Origin: Oscillospiraceae bacterium
Lineage (GTDB): Bacteria; Bacillota; Clostridia; Oscillospirales; CAG-272
Reading direction: 5' to 3'
Length of the DNA stretch: 64,000 nt
Assembly: GCA_015064355.1 (NCBI GenBank)
Contig: SVSJ01000003.1
Span: forward strand, 31,542 to 95,541
Made by a program: the position numbers and the translations under genes. This document shows, piece after piece, positions 1 through 8,899 of this stretch (position 1 is its first letter; every line of letters starts with the position of its first letter). The notes below the pieces were generated by a model that did not search any database, was not told the origin of the DNA, and saw only the letters and a program-made list of their open reading frames with translations.

Positions 1-372
1 AATTACAACTTCCTCGCCGGGAGTGGGAACGTATCCAACGAATACGCCGCCTTCGCCGTGGTCCTTAACTTCTTTTCTGTTGAAGAAGAAGGGCACGTTC
101 AAGTCCTGCTTAGAAAGTGCAACTGCCGCGGAAACTGCAAGGGAGATTCCCTTGTAAGCAGGTCCGTAAAGAACAGCTTTCTTTGCGCCAAGCTTTTCGA
201 AGTAAGCCTTTGCGTAGAATTCGCCAAGCTTTGCTATATCGTCTCCGGTCTTGATCATACCGGCGTTGATGAAGTAAGGGATCTTGCGTCCGCTCTTAGC
301 TGTGAAGTCACCGAATTTGAGCACGCCTGCGCTCTGAAGGAACTCAATAAACTCTCTCTTATATGCTTCCAT
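1..372 (-). CDS. pyrE: Orotate phosphoribosyltransferase, N-terminal part (cut by window edge)
   Basis: PyrE makes orotidine 5'-monophosphate from orotate and PRPP in de novo pyrimidine synthesis. The 124 visible codons start at the ATG at 372 ([12 protein letters not shown]) behind AAGGAGAACGATA. They include the PyrE signatures [10 protein letters not shown] and [12 protein letters not shown], the second being the catalytic flexible loop with its Lys and His. The PRPP-binding motif and C-terminus lie beyond position 1. It is the last visible gene of the pyr operon, 11 bp after pyrF. Identity is secure; only completeness is unknown. Confidence 0.95.
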   Translation of the reverse strand, partial: MEAYKREFIEFLQSAGVLKFGDFTAKSGRKIPYFINAGMIKTGDDIAKLGEFYAKAYFEKLGAKKAVLYGPAYKGISLAVSAAVALSKQDLNVPFFFNRKEVKDHGEGGVFVGYVPTPGEEVVI

Positions 373-383
373 TATCGTTCTCC

Positions 384-1082
384 TTAATCTACGAATTCTG
401 CCACGCAACGCTCGTAAGCTGCTACGGGGTCTTCTGCTGCTGTGATAGGTCTGCCAACTACGATGTAGTCAGAGCCGATCTTCTTTGCTTCTGCAGGGGT
501 CATAACTCTCTTCTGGTCACCGATGTCACCGTCAGCAAAGCGTACACCGGGAGTTACTGTGAGAAATCCTCGACCGCAAGTATCGTGAACCTTACCTGCT
601 TCAAGGGGAGAGCAAACTACTCCGTCGAGACCAGCGTCTTTAGCGTTCTTTGCGTAATGCATTACAACCTTGTCGATAGGCTCTTTGATGAGAAGGTCAG
701 CTTCCATTGTTTCCTGGTCGGTGGAGGTAAGCTGTGTTACTGCGATGAGAAGGGGGCGTGTGCCGTCGGGTCTTGTGAGTCCTTCGAGGGCACCTTCCAT
801 CATTCTCTTTGTACCTGCCGCGTGGAGGTTGGTCATATCAACGTCAAGACCGGACAGAACAGCCATAGACTTCTTAACAGTATTCGGAATATCGTGGAGC
901 TTCAAGTCAAGGAAAATCTTGTGACCTCTCTTCTTGATCTCACGAACGATCTGGGGACCTTCTGCATAAAAAAGCTCCATACCGATCTTCACAAATGGTT
1001 TTCTGCCGGTGAACTTATCAAGGAACGCGAATGTCTGCTCCGCGCTTGAAAAATCACAGGCGATGATTACATCTCTTCCCAT
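384..1082 (-). CDS. pyrF: Orotidine 5'-phosphate decarboxylase
   Basis: Catalyses the last step to UMP by decarboxylating OMP. The 232-residue cytosolic TIM-barrel shows the catalytic Asp-x-Lys-x-x-Asp set in [11 protein letters not shown] near residues 58-68, the N-terminal [10 protein letters not shown] strand, and the phosphate-binding VVGRPIT near the C-terminus. The length is normal for the short bacterial (PyrF type 1) group. The ATG at 1082 has AAGGAG 8 bases upstream. It lies between pyrD (39 bp upstream) and pyrE (11 bp downstream), so it is cotranscribed. Confidence 0.96.
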   Translation of the reverse strand: MGRDVIIACDFSSAEQTFAFLDKFTGRKPFVKIGMELFYAEGPQIVREIKKRGHKIFLDLKLHDIPNTVKKSMAVLSGLDVDMTNLHAAGTKRMMEGALEGLTRPDGTRPLLIAVTQLTSTDQETMEADLLIKEPIDKVVMHYAKNAKDAGLDGVVCSPLEAGKVHDTCGRGFLTVTPGVRFADGDIGDQKRVMTPAEAKKIGSDYIVVGRPITAAEDPVAAYERCVAEFVD

Positions 1083-1121
1083 TATTATTCTCCTTTATAT
1101 GTCAATTATTTTTTTCAAAGT

Positions 1122-2042
1122 TTATCTGCTCGTTCTTGCCGCACCAATGATCTCGGAAAGTGACTTGATTCCGTACTTGTCCATAACCCGGGGCAGATCG
1201 GCAATAATATCACGGCAAGCGCAAGGGTCAACGAGGTTTGCAGCGCCAACTTCAACTGCTGTTGCCCCTGCAAGCATCATTTCAACAACGTCCTCTGCAG
1301 TTGCAACGCCGCCCATACCAACAACAGGTACTTTTACTGCGCTTGCAACCTGGTACACCATTCTCACAGCTACCGGGAAGATTGCGGGACCGGAGAAGCC
1401 GCCCATTTTATTTGCGATAACAGGTTTCTTGGTTTTCAAGTCAATTCTCATACCGAGCATTGTATTAATAAGGCTGATGCCATCAGCACCTGCGTCTTCA
1501 CAAGCCTTGGCGATGGCAACAATATCTGTTACGTTTGGGGAAAGCTTAACGATAACGGGCTTTGTTGTAACTGCCTTTACTGCCTTAACTACTTCAGCCG
1601 CAGCCTTGGGATCTGTACCAAAGCTCATACCGCCGCCGTGTACGTTGGGACAGCTTACGTTGACTTCAAGCCAGCCAACCTGCTCTTCTTTATCGAGCTT
1701 TTCGCAGGTATATGCGTAATCGGGAACGGAAAATCCGCTTACGTTTGCCATAACAGGCTTATTGAAGCATTTTTTCAGCCTGGGGAGTTCTTCGGAGATA
1801 ACTTTCTCAACTCCGGGATTCTGGAGACCTACGGCGTTTATCATACCGGAGGTACATTCCGCAATTCTGGGAGTGGGATTGCCGAAGCGAGGATCTTTTG
1901 TGGTACCTTTGAAAGAGAAAGTACCGAGGATATTGATGTCGTATATTTCGGCAAATTCGTAGCCGTAGCCGAATGTACCGCTGGCAGGGATCACAGGATT
2001 ATCAAGCTCGATCCCACAAAGGTTTACGCTCAGTCTTCCCAT
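1122..2042 (-). CDS. pyrD: Dihydroorotate dehydrogenase B, catalytic subunit
   Basis: Oxidises dihydroorotate to orotate using FMN; in the 1B class electrons go through PyrK to NAD+. The 306-residue form starts at ATG 2042 (MGRLSVNLCGIEL) because AAGGAGGAG sits 6 bases upstream; a longer reading from 2126 would lie inside pyrK in another frame. The class 1B active-site cysteine is in VNVSCPNV, followed by glycine-rich FMN-phosphate motifs (VVGMGGVATAEDV). It overlaps the pyrK end by 13 bp, as expected for a translationally coupled heterotetramer partner. Confidence 0.96.
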   Translation of the reverse strand: MGRLSVNLCGIELDNPVIPASGTFGYGYEFAEIYDINILGTFSFKGTTKDPRFGNPTPRIAECTSGMINAVGLQNPGVEKVISEELPRLKKCFNKPVMANVSGFSVPDYAYTCEKLDKEEQVGWLEVNVSCPNVHGGGMSFGTDPKAAAEVVKAVKAVTTKPVIVKLSPNVTDIVAIAKACEDAGADGISLINTMLGMRIDLKTKKPVIANKMGGFSGPAIFPVAVRMVYQVASAVKVPVVGMGGVATAEDVVEMMLAGATAVEVGAANLVDPCACRDIIADLPRVMDKYGIKSLSEIIGAARTSR

Positions 2043-2764
2043 AAGATCTCCTCCTTCATCATAACGGGACCGTCCTTGCAGATCCTCTTGTAGCCTGTGA
2101 TGGTCTTGCAGGAGCAACCCATGCACGCGCCTAATCCGCAGCCCATTCTTTCTTCAAAGCTGAACTGACCGCTTGTTTTTGTTGCCTTATAAACAGCCTT
2201 CAGCATCGGCTCGGGACCGCAGGTGTATACGTGAGTATAGTCCTCGGTCATAGCATTTGTAACAAAGCCACGCACGCCGTAGGAGCCGTCGGCAGTTGTT
2301 ACGGTAACGTTGGCACCGATAGCCTTAAATTCGTTTTCGTAGAATATCTCGTCCTTTGTGTTAAATCCGAGCACAACGGAAACTTTTTTACCTTCTGAGA
2401 TAAGCTTTTTTGCAAGCATATACAGAGGAGGAACGCCAACGCCGCCGCCAAGAAGGAGGGGTCTCTCACCGGAGACAGATGTATCGTATCCGTTGCCGAG
2501 TCCGACGAGGGTATCAATAGTCTCCCCCTCCGTCATTCCCTGCATTTTCTCAGTGCCATGACCAACTACCTTATAGATGATAGTCACAGACTCATCATCT
2601 TTGTCGCAAACGGAAATAGGTCTGCGAAGATACAGTCCGTCAAGCTTCAGATTAATAAACTGGCCGGGGGAAGTTATGTCGGACACATCCCCACCGAGGC
2701 GCATTTTCATAACGGTCTCGGTAAGGTGTGTGTTTTCCAGTATTGTAAGAATTACTTGTTTCAT
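2030..2764 (-). CDS. pyrK: Dihydroorotate dehydrogenase B, electron transfer subunit
   Basis: Iron-sulfur flavoprotein that passes electrons from PyrD to NAD+. The 244-residue protein has a ferredoxin-reductase-like FAD domain (LRRPISVCD), a nucleotide-binding GGGVGVPPLYML, and a C-terminal 2Fe-2S cluster formed by the four cysteines of CGLGACMGC...ICKDGPV. It sits between carB (19 bp upstream) and pyrD (13 bp overlap). The gene pair marks NAD-linked, anaerobe-type pyrimidine synthesis. Confidence 0.95.
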   Translation of the reverse strand: MKQVILTILENTHLTETVMKMRLGGDVSDITSPGQFINLKLDGLYLRRPISVCDKDDESVTIIYKVVGHGTEKMQGMTEGETIDTLVGLGNGYDTSVSGERPLLLGGGVGVPPLYMLAKKLISEGKKVSVVLGFNTKDEIFYENEFKAIGANVTVTTADGSYGVRGFVTNAMTEDYTHVYTCGPEPMLKAVYKATKTSGQFSFEERMGCGLGACMGCSCKTITGYKRICKDGPVMMKEEILWED

Positions 2765-2783
2765 TTATCTACCTTCATGCCTC

Positions 2784-5700
2784 TTAAGCGTCGATGGTTG
2801 AGATTGTCAGAGTTGTCTCTTCGAGTACGTCGAGAAGAACGCGTACTGTGTCGAGAGAAGTGAACATTGTCACGTTGTTTTCTGTAGCGCAACGGCGGAT
2901 CTCCCAACCGTCACTGTTGTCTCCCTGGGAGTCGATAGCCTTGGTGTTGAGAACGTAGGCAATATGTCCCTGACGCATGGATTCAAGGATCTCTTCGCTT
3001 CCGTCGCTGATCTTCTTGAGCACGTGTGTTCTGATTCCGTTAGACTTGAGGAACTGTGCTGTACCGCTTGTTGCTTCGATGTTGAAACCGAGATTGTAGA
3101 AGCGGCGGATAAGCGGAAGAGCCTCTTCCTTGTCGCAGTCTGCTATAGTTGCAAGTACAGTACCATAGTTCTGGAGATGAGTTCCACCGGCCTGGAGAGC
3201 CTTATAAAGTGCACGGTTAAGCTTATCGTCATAGCCGATCGCCTCACCTGTGGACTTCATTTCGGGGGAGAGGTATGCGTCAAGTCCGCGGATCTTGTTG
3301 AAGGAGAATACGGGAACCTTAACGTAGTAACGCTTCTTTTCTTCGGGATAAATATCGAAGATGCCCTGCTCTTTAAGGCTCTTACCAAGGATAACCTCGG
3401 TTGCGATGTCAGCAAGGCTGTATCCTGTAGCCTTTGAAAGGAACGGTACGGTACGTGAGGAACGGGGGTTAACCTCGATGATATATACGTCGTCGTTCTG
3501 GTCAACGATGAACTGGATATTGTAAAGGCCGATGATGCCGATACCGAGCCCCAGCTTCTTCGCGTACTGGAGAATGATTCCCTTAACCTTATCGGAAATG
3601 GAGAATGTAGGGTAAACGCTGATTGAGTCACCGGAGTGGATACCTGTTCTTTCAACAAGTTCCATAATACCGGGAACGAAAACATTTCTGCCATCGCAGA
3701 TCGCGTCAACCTCAACTTCACGTCCCTGGATGTATTTGTCGACAAGCACGGGCTTATCTTCGTCGATTTCAACGGCGGTTCTCAGATAATGTCTGAGCTG
3801 ATCTTCGTTTGCAACGATCTGCATTGCACGTCCGCCAAGAACAAAGCTGGGGCGTACAAGCACGGGATAGCCGATCTCGGCAGCGGCTGCGATTCCGTCT
3901 TCGAGATTTGTAACAGCCTTACCCTTTGCTCTGGGAATGTTAAGCTCGTTAAGGAGATTTTCGAATGCGTTACGGTCCTCTGCTCTGTCAATTGCATCGC
4001 AGTCTGTACCGATGATCTTTACGCCACGGTCGTGGAGAGGCTGTGCCAGGTTGATAGCAGTCTGTCCACCGAGAGTTGCAATAACACCTTCGGGCTTTTC
4101 AAACTCAATGATGTTCATAACATCCTCGGGAGTGAGAGGCTCGAAGTAAAGCTTGTCTGCAGTTGTATAGTCGGTAGAAACTGTTTCGGGGTTATTGTTG
4201 ATGATAATTGCTTCGTATCCGGCATTCTTGATGGTCTGTACTGCGTGAACGGTGGAGTAGTCAAATTCTACGCCCTGACCGATACGGATAGGACCTGCAC
4301 CCAGAACGATTATCTTCTTTTTATCCGTGTGAACAGATGCATTCTCGCCTGTGTATGATGAATAGAAGTACGGGATATACGCTCCTGTATGGCAGGTATC
4401 AACCATCTTGAACACAGGGAACATATTGTTCGCTTTGCGGAGAGCGTAAACGCTCATTTCTTCGCACTTCCAGAGGCGAGCGATGTACTTGTCGCTGAAG
4501 CCCATTTTCTTTGCGCGGAGAAGTGCTTCAACATCGTTAATCTTAACGCGAAGTTCCTCTTCCATATCAATGATATTCTTTATAGCTTCAAGGAAATAGG
4601 GTGTGATCTCTGTGATCTTGTGAATCTCTTCAACGGAAACACCGTGATAGATAAGCTCTGCTATTGCAAAGATATTGTCAGCTCGGAAATCCTTGATATA
4701 AGCGCGGAGTTCGTCCGGTGTCATATTATCAAATTTGGAAAGATAAACGTGGTTTGCACCGATCTCAAGAGAACGGAAGCCTTTGAGGATCGCTTCTTCG
4801 ATGTTAGATCCGATTCCCATTACCTCGCCTGTTGCCTTCATCTGTGTGCCAAGCTTATTTGTAGCGGAGGTGAACTTATCGAAGGGGAATCTGGGGAGCT
4901 TTGCGATAACGTAGTCAAGTTTCGGCTCAAATGCTGCGTTTGTATTTGCAATTTTGATGTCCTCAAGAAGCATACCGAGGGCGATTTTTGCAGTTACACG
5001 TGCAATAGGATAACCGGATGCCTTGGAAGCAAGAGCGGAGGAACGGGATACGCGGGGGTTAACCTCGATGAGGTAGTATTCGCTTGTCTTGGGGTTAAGT
5101 GCAAACTGAACGTTACAGCCGCCTTCGATCTTCAGCTCTCTTATGATCTTGATCGCGCTGTCGTTGAGCATTTTTTCATCTTCTTTGGAGAGAGTCATAA
5201 TAGGAGCAACAACGATAGAGTCACCGGTGTGAACGCCGACAGGGTCGATGTTTTCCATACCGCAGATGGTGATCGCGTGGTCGCTGGAGTCGCGCATTAC
5301 TTCAAACTCGATTTCCTTATATCCCTTAACGCTCTTTTCAATAAGAACCTGATGTACGGGGGAAAGCTTGAACGCATTTAGACCGATCTCGATAAGCTCT
5401 TCTTCGTTATAAGCGAATCCGCCGCCTGTACCGCCAAGGGTAAATGCAGGGCGAAGAACAACAGGGTAGCCGATTCTTTCAGCAGCTTCTTTTGCTTCTT
5501 CAATGGAGTAGGTGATCTCGGAGGGGATTACGGGCTCGCCGATTGACTGGCAAAGCTCCTTGAACAGTTCTCTATCCTCTGCTCTCTCGATACTTTCGCT
5601 GCTTGTGCCGAGAAGCTCAACGCCGCATTCCTTGAGTACGCCCTTCTTCTCAAGCTGCATTGCAAGGTTAAGGCCTGTCTGACCGCCGATGCCGGGAACG

Positions 5701-5957
5701 ATAGCGTCAGGTCTTTCATAGCGAAGGATCTTCGCGATATATTCAAGTGTGAGAGGCTCCATATAGACCTTGTCAGCGATGGTTGTGTCAGTCATAATTG
5801 TTGCGGGATTGGAGTTAACGAGAACTACCTCGTATCCCTCTTCCTTAAGTGCGAGACACGCCTGTGTTCCCGCATAGTCAAATTCCGCCGCCTGACCGAT
5901 AACGATAGGGCCGGATCCGATAATCAGTACTTTCTTAATGTCCGTTCTTTTTGCCAT
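2784..5957 (-). CDS. carB: Carbamoyl-phosphate synthase large subunit
   Basis: Makes carbamoyl phosphate from bicarbonate, ammonia and two ATP. The 1057-residue protein has the usual duplicated layout: two pre-ATP-grasp/ATP-grasp halves (GSGPIVIGQAAEFDY near residue 14 and GAGPIRIGQGVEFDY near 555), each with VNPRxSRS/T motifs, and a C-terminal MGS-type allosteric domain. The glutaminase subunit gene carA is normally next to carB but is not found here: the flanks are pyrC (35 bp) and pyrK (19 bp). ATG 5957 is preceded by GAGGAGGC. Confidence 0.96.
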   Translation of the reverse strand: MAKRTDIKKVLIIGSGPIVIGQAAEFDYAGTQACLALKEEGYEVVLVNSNPATIMTDTTIADKVYMEPLTLEYIAKILRYERPDAIVPGIGGQTGLNLAMQLEKKGVLKECGVELLGTSSESIERAEDRELFKELCQSIGEPVIPSEITYSIEEAKEAAERIGYPVVLRPAFTLGGTGGGFAYNEEELIEIGLNAFKLSPVHQVLIEKSVKGYKEIEFEVMRDSSDHAITICGMENIDPVGVHTGDSIVVAPIMTLSKEDEKMLNDSAIKIIRELKIEGGCNVQFALNPKTSEYYLIEVNPRVSRSSALASKASGYPIARVTAKIALGMLLEDIKIANTNAAFEPKLDYVIAKLPRFPFDKFTSATNKLGTQMKATGEVMGIGSNIEEAILKGFRSLEIGANHVYLSKFDNMTPDELRAYIKDFRADNIFAIAELIYHGVSVEEIHKITEITPYFLEAIKNIIDMEEELRVKINDVEALLRAKKMGFSDKYIARLWKCEEMSVYALRKANNMFPVFKMVDTCHTGAYIPYFYSSYTGENASVHTDKKKIIVLGAGPIRIGQGVEFDYSTVHAVQTIKNAGYEAIIINNNPETVSTDYTTADKLYFEPLTPEDVMNIIEFEKPEGVIATLGGQTAINLAQPLHDRGVKIIGTDCDAIDRAEDRNAFENLLNELNIPRAKGKAVTNLEDGIAAAAEIGYPVLVRPSFVLGGRAMQIVANEDQLRHYLRTAVEIDEDKPVLVDKYIQGREVEVDAICDGRNVFVPGIMELVERTGIHSGDSISVYPTFSISDKVKGIILQYAKKLGLGIGIIGLYNIQFIVDQNDDVYIIEVNPRSSRTVPFLSKATGYSLADIATEVILGKSLKEQGIFDIYPEEKKRYYVKVPVFSFNKIRGLDAYLSPEMKSTGEAIGYDDKLNRALYKALQAGGTHLQNYGTVLATIADCDKEEALPLIRRFYNLGFNIEATSGTAQFLKSNGIRTHVLKKISDGSEEILESMRQGHIAYVLNTKAIDSQGDNSDGWEIRRCATENNVTMFTSLDTVRVLLDVLEETTLTISTIDA

Positions 5958-5992
5958 AATAGCCTCCTCGATTTATGTTAACTTAATTTTAA

Positions 5993-7210
5993 TCAAAGTT
6001 TATATGCGATCTTGCCGTCTGACACGGTAAGCACGCATCTGCCGAAAAGCTTTTCACCAGCAAAAGGTGTTGCTTTTCCCATGGAGATAAACTCGTTGGG
6101 GTCTACGGTGAATTCTGCGTCCAGATCCCATACGGTAAAATCGTTTGTCATAGGGATTCCGAAGCGTTCACGCGGGTTTATTACAAGAAGCTCCATAAGG
6201 CGATCCATTGAAATTACGCCGGTTTTAACGAGCTTTGTGTACATTACAGGGAACGCGGTTTCAATACCCACGATGCCGAATGCGCTCTTTTCAAGGCCTT
6301 TTGCCTTTTCTTCAGCGCTGTGCGGAGCGTGGTCGGTGGCGATCATATCAATGGTGCCATCGCAAATTCCCTCGATTAGGGCAAGTTTATCTTCGCGAGA
6401 GCGCAGGGGCGGATTCATTTTGAATCTTCCCTCTTCTCTGAGGTCGCCATCGTCCATTACAAGATAGTGAGGTGCTGTTTCGCAGGTCACGTTGACTCCT
6501 CTTGCTTTTGCTTCGCGGATAAGCTGCACGCTCTCTTTTGTCGAAATGTGGCAAACGTGGTATGCGCATCCTGTTTCTTCTGCAAGGCGAAGGTCTCGCG
6601 CTATAGGTCCCCACTCGCTTTCGCTGCAGATTCCACGGTGGCCGTGTGCTTTCGCATATTCACCGTCGTGAATGTATCCACCCAAGAGAAGTGAATTGTC
6701 CTCACAATGGGCCACGATCATTTTACCGAGTGCCTTTGCTCTGATCATTGCCTCGCGCATCGTTTCTTCGCTCTGCACACCTCGTCCGTCATCGGAAAAA
6801 CCGCAAACGTCATCTGCCATTCCCTCAAGATCAGCGAGAGTCTGTCCTGCCTCGCCTACTGTTATCGCACCGTAGGGAATCACGCGGATGACGGAGTCTG
6901 TCTCAATTATCTCAAGCTCCTTTTTGAGATTCTCAATTGAGTCGGGAACGGGGTTTAAGTTGGGCATTGTGCACACCGCGGTATATCCGCCACGGGCAGC
7001 AGCGCGGCTACCTGTGTAAATGCGCTCTTTATAAGAAAAACCCGGCTCACGAAAATGCACATGCACATCGCAAAAACCGGGAAAAACAGCATATTTGGGA
7101 GAATCGAAAATAGAACGAATATCGACGGGCAGATCAGCCATATCGACAGAAACACTATATTTGGGATGAGATTCAATTTTGAAAACGCCGGACTTCATCA
7201 TCTCTGTCAT
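5993..7210 (-). CDS. pyrC: Dihydroorotase
   Basis: Cyclises carbamoyl-aspartate to dihydroorotate. The 405-residue amidohydrolase has the metal-binding HxH in CDVHVHFREPG, a substrate motif MPNLNPVPD, further His ligands in AHCEDNS and VCHIS, and the ATDHAPH motif near residue 290. These are type I dihydroorotase features. ATG 7210 follows AAGGAG by 7 bases; MKSG four residues later is a less likely start. It is first in the operon, 86 bp from the -10 element, with a hairpin in the leader. Confidence 0.94.
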   Translation of the reverse strand: MTEMMKSGVFKIESHPKYSVSVDMADLPVDIRSIFDSPKYAVFPGFCDVHVHFREPGFSYKERIYTGSRAAARGGYTAVCTMPNLNPVPDSIENLKKELEIIETDSVIRVIPYGAITVGEAGQTLADLEGMADDVCGFSDDGRGVQSEETMREAMIRAKALGKMIVAHCEDNSLLLGGYIHDGEYAKAHGHRGICSESEWGPIARDLRLAEETGCAYHVCHISTKESVQLIREAKARGVNVTCETAPHYLVMDDGDLREEGRFKMNPPLRSREDKLALIEGICDGTIDMIATDHAPHSAEEKAKGLEKSAFGIVGIETAFPVMYTKLVKTGVISMDRLMELLVINPRERFGIPMTNDFTVWDLDAEFTVDPNEFISMGKATPFAGEKLFGRCVLTVSDGKIAYKL

Positions 7211-7230
7211 TACAATTCTCCTTCATTCAA

Positions 7231-7276
7231 GAGCTTACGGAAATCGGCAAGAGACCTCGCCGACTTCTCAAAGCTC
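7231..7276 (-). promoter_or_regulatory. Two-tier hairpin in the pyrC leader
   Basis: In the RNA, GAGCTT pairs with AAGCTC at the base, and inside it AAGTCGGC pairs with GCCGATTT (one G-U), leaving the loop GAGGTCTCTT. The 3' base of the stem is 5 bases from the pyrC ribosome binding site. There is no U-run, so it is not a plain terminator. A role in pyrimidine-responsive control is inference. The AGUC and GAGG blocks resemble parts of a PyrR-binding loop, but spacing and order do not match the usual consensus. Confidence 0.5.
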
Positions 7277-7295
7277 ACATATTTCAATCTTACAA

Positions 7296-7324
7296 ATTAT
7301 ATCACCAAAACAACAGTTTGTCAA
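7296..7324 (-). promoter_or_regulatory. Promoter of the pyr operon
   Basis: The -35 is TTGACA (7319-7324) and the -10 is TATAAT (7296-7301), with exactly 17 bases between: a perfect housekeeping consensus on the minus strand. Predicted start near 7289. Directly upstream of the -35 is the palindrome TCACACTTGTGA (7325-7336), a possible regulator site. Confidence 0.88.
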
Positions 7325-7346
7325 TCACACTTGTGACTAATTTACG

Positions 7347-7368
7347 CAAAATATTCGAAAATATTTTG
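7347..7368. repeat. Perfect AT-rich inverted repeat between the phosphatase gene and the pyr promoter
   Basis: Nine-base arms CAAAATATT and AATATTTTG flank a CGAA (TTCG on the minus strand) tetraloop. It lies 18 bp after the end of the upstream phosphatase gene. No clear U-run follows it, so it may be a weak terminator, an RNA 3'-end stabiliser, or a protein-binding palindrome. Confidence 0.55.
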
Positions 7369-7386
7369 TCAAACAGCACAAGTCGA

Positions 7387-8163
7387 TTACTTTGTGGGAA
7401 TATCGCAGACACCGTTCAGAATGAGGCGGGGACGGTATGGGAAATCATTAACTGTCTCTCTTGTGGATACGCCAGTAAGAACGAGTGCTGTGTCAAGGCC
7501 TGTTTCGATACCTGCGATAATGTCAGTATCCATTCTGTCGCCGATCATAACAGCTTCGCTGGAGTGGCAGCCCAAAAGCTTAAGGCCTGTTCTCATCATG
7601 AGAGGATTGGGCTTACCAACGTAGTACGCGCTCTTACCTGTTGTTGCTTCGATAGGTGCAACGAAAGCACGGCAGGCAGGTGCGATACCGCCTTCAATGG
7701 GGCCGGTAATGTCGGTGTTTGTTGCGATAAGGCGTGCGCCCTTATTAACAAGGTTCATAGCCTTTAAAATGTGGTCATAGCAGTAGTCGTCAGTCTCACC
7801 AACTACAACGTATTCGGGGTCAACGTCGTTGATTGTAATTCCTGCTTCGTAGAGAGCGTTGTAAAGACCGTGGTCGCCGATTACATATGCACTGCAACCG
7901 GGTGCCTGAGTTTGCAAAAACTTTGCGGTTGCAAGGGCACTTGTATAGAAATGCTCTTCGCCGATCTCAAGACCCATTCTCTCAAGCTTAAGCTTAAGCT
8001 CTCTGGGGGAGCGGTGGCTTGCATTTGTCAGGAACAGAAACTGCTTATTTTCACGGTAAAGCCAATCCACGAACTCCTTAACGCCGTCAAGAAGCTTGTT
8101 GCCGTGGTAGATAACACCGTCCATGTCACAGATAAAACCTTTTTTTGCTCTTAAAATTTCCAT
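7387..8163 (-). CDS. HAD-IIA family phosphatase (NagD/AraL-like)
   Basis: Predicted soluble sugar-phosphate or nucleotide phosphatase of 258 residues. The HAD nucleophile motif is ICDMDGVIYHG near residues 12-22, the second motif is LTNASHRSPREL near 45-56, and the acidic metal-binding motif is MIGDRMDTDI near 202-211. The cap sits between motifs II and III, which defines the NagD/pNPPase subgroup. Substrate is unknown. RBS CAGGAGA precedes ATG 8163. It is followed by the pyr promoter, so it is a separate unit, read together with the deacylase gene 33 bp upstream. Confidence 0.85.
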   Translation of the reverse strand: MEILRAKKGFICDMDGVIYHGNKLLDGVKEFVDWLYRENKQFLFLTNASHRSPRELKLKLERMGLEIGEEHFYTSALATAKFLQTQAPGCSAYVIGDHGLYNALYEAGITINDVDPEYVVVGETDDYCYDHILKAMNLVNKGARLIATNTDITGPIEGGIAPACRAFVAPIEATTGKSAYYVGKPNPLMMRTGLKLLGCHSSEAVMIGDRMDTDIIAGIETGLDTALVLTGVSTRETVNDFPYRPRLILNGVCDIPTK

Positions 8164-8196
8164 TGATTTCTCCTGAATTTTAATTTCTAATATATA

Positions 8197-8760
8197 TTAT
8201 TGCTCGGTCTCGGAAAAACCAAGCTTGACTGTAGTCATTTTGTGATTCATCGCCGGTAGCACTTTTTCAAACATATCTTTGGTACTCAGTCGAAGGCTTG
8301 AAGTGTTGATACAGGGGTGGCAGCCGATGTTCTCCTCGCGGAGCAGTTCTTCGTCCACAAGGAGTCTGACAACTCCGTCTGAGTCATTCATCAGTCCGAA
8401 TATACTAAGGGAGCCGGGGGTTATATCGAGATACTTTTCCATAAACTCACCGCCTGCAAATGAAAGACGGGAGACTCCAAGCTGACCGGACAGTTCTTTG
8501 GTTTTGAACACCTTGCCGTCGGGAATCAGAAGCAGATAAAAATCGGTTTGCTGGCGATTACAGAGAAACAGGTTTTTGCACATTGTCACTCCAAGGGATT
8601 TGTCCACTTCCCTGCACAGCTCCATAGTGTCGGCAGGCTCGTGATCCACTCTCCAGTACTCAACTCCAAGAGAATCAAGGAGATCGTAGCAGCGGGTCTC
8701 TTTATCCAGTCGGCGTTCGCGAGTAATGGGTCTGCCGAGGACTGCTTTCATTATTTCCAC
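8197..8760 (-). CDS. YbaK/ProX-type aminoacyl-tRNA deacylase
   Basis: A 187-residue protein of the YbaK/ProXp-ala superfamily, which hydrolyses misacylated tRNA(Pro). Family features are the N-terminal YWRVDHEPADTMEL, the conserved lysine in CKNLFL, the strand DFYLLLIPDGKVF, GSLSIFGLMND, and HPCINTSSL. This pattern fits the free-standing PrdX/ProX group. A GTG start at 8760 is chosen because GGAGG is 8 bases upstream; the in-frame ATG nine bases later would be too far away. A free-standing editor complements prolyl-tRNA synthetases that lack their own editing domain. Confidence 0.86.
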   Translation of the reverse strand: MEIMKAVLGRPITRERRLDKETRCYDLLDSLGVEYWRVDHEPADTMELCREVDKSLGVTMCKNLFLCNRQQTDFYLLLIPDGKVFKTKELSGQLGVSRLSFAGGEFMEKYLDITPGSLSIFGLMNDSDGVVRLLVDEELLREENIGCHPCINTSSLRLSTKDMFEKVLPAMNHKMTTVKLGFSETEQ

Positions 8761-8794
8761 GCCATATCCCTCCGATTATATCATAACTGTAATT

Positions 8795-8823
8795 ATTATA
8801 ACATAGTACGCCGTTTTTTTCAA
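8795..8823 (-). promoter_or_regulatory. Promoter of the deacylase-phosphatase unit
   Basis: Minus-strand -35 TTGAAA (8818-8823), 17-base spacer and -10 TATAAT (8795-8800), 35 bases before the GTG start at 8760. It is back to back with the plus-strand promoter at 8839-8867. Confidence 0.8.
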
Positions 8824-8838
8824 GTGGTGTGAAACATA

Positions 8839-8867
8839 TTGACTTTAGTTTTTTTGACGGTTATAAT
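8839..8867 (+). promoter_or_regulatory. Promoter of the phosphopantetheinyl transferase gene
   Basis: Plus-strand -35 TTGACT (8839-8844), 17-base spacer and -10 TATAAT (8862-8867). The start codon follows at 8900 behind AAAGGTGG. Confidence 0.85.
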
Positions 8868-8899
8868 ATTACCAGAATACAGATGAAAGGTGGACTTTT

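Noticed and set aside
363..1049. Plus-strand open frame opposite pyrF
   Set aside because: Antisense shadow of pyrF with no family features or ribosome binding site.
4389..5381. Long plus-strand open frame opposite carB
   Set aside because: It is a mirror of carB: cysteine- and valine-rich composition, no ribosome site, and the minus-strand frame has clear CarB motifs throughout.
7231..7276. Canonical PyrR attenuator at pyrC
   Set aside because: The conserved PyrR loop order and the terminator/antiterminator pair are not present; kept only as an unassigned leader hairpin.
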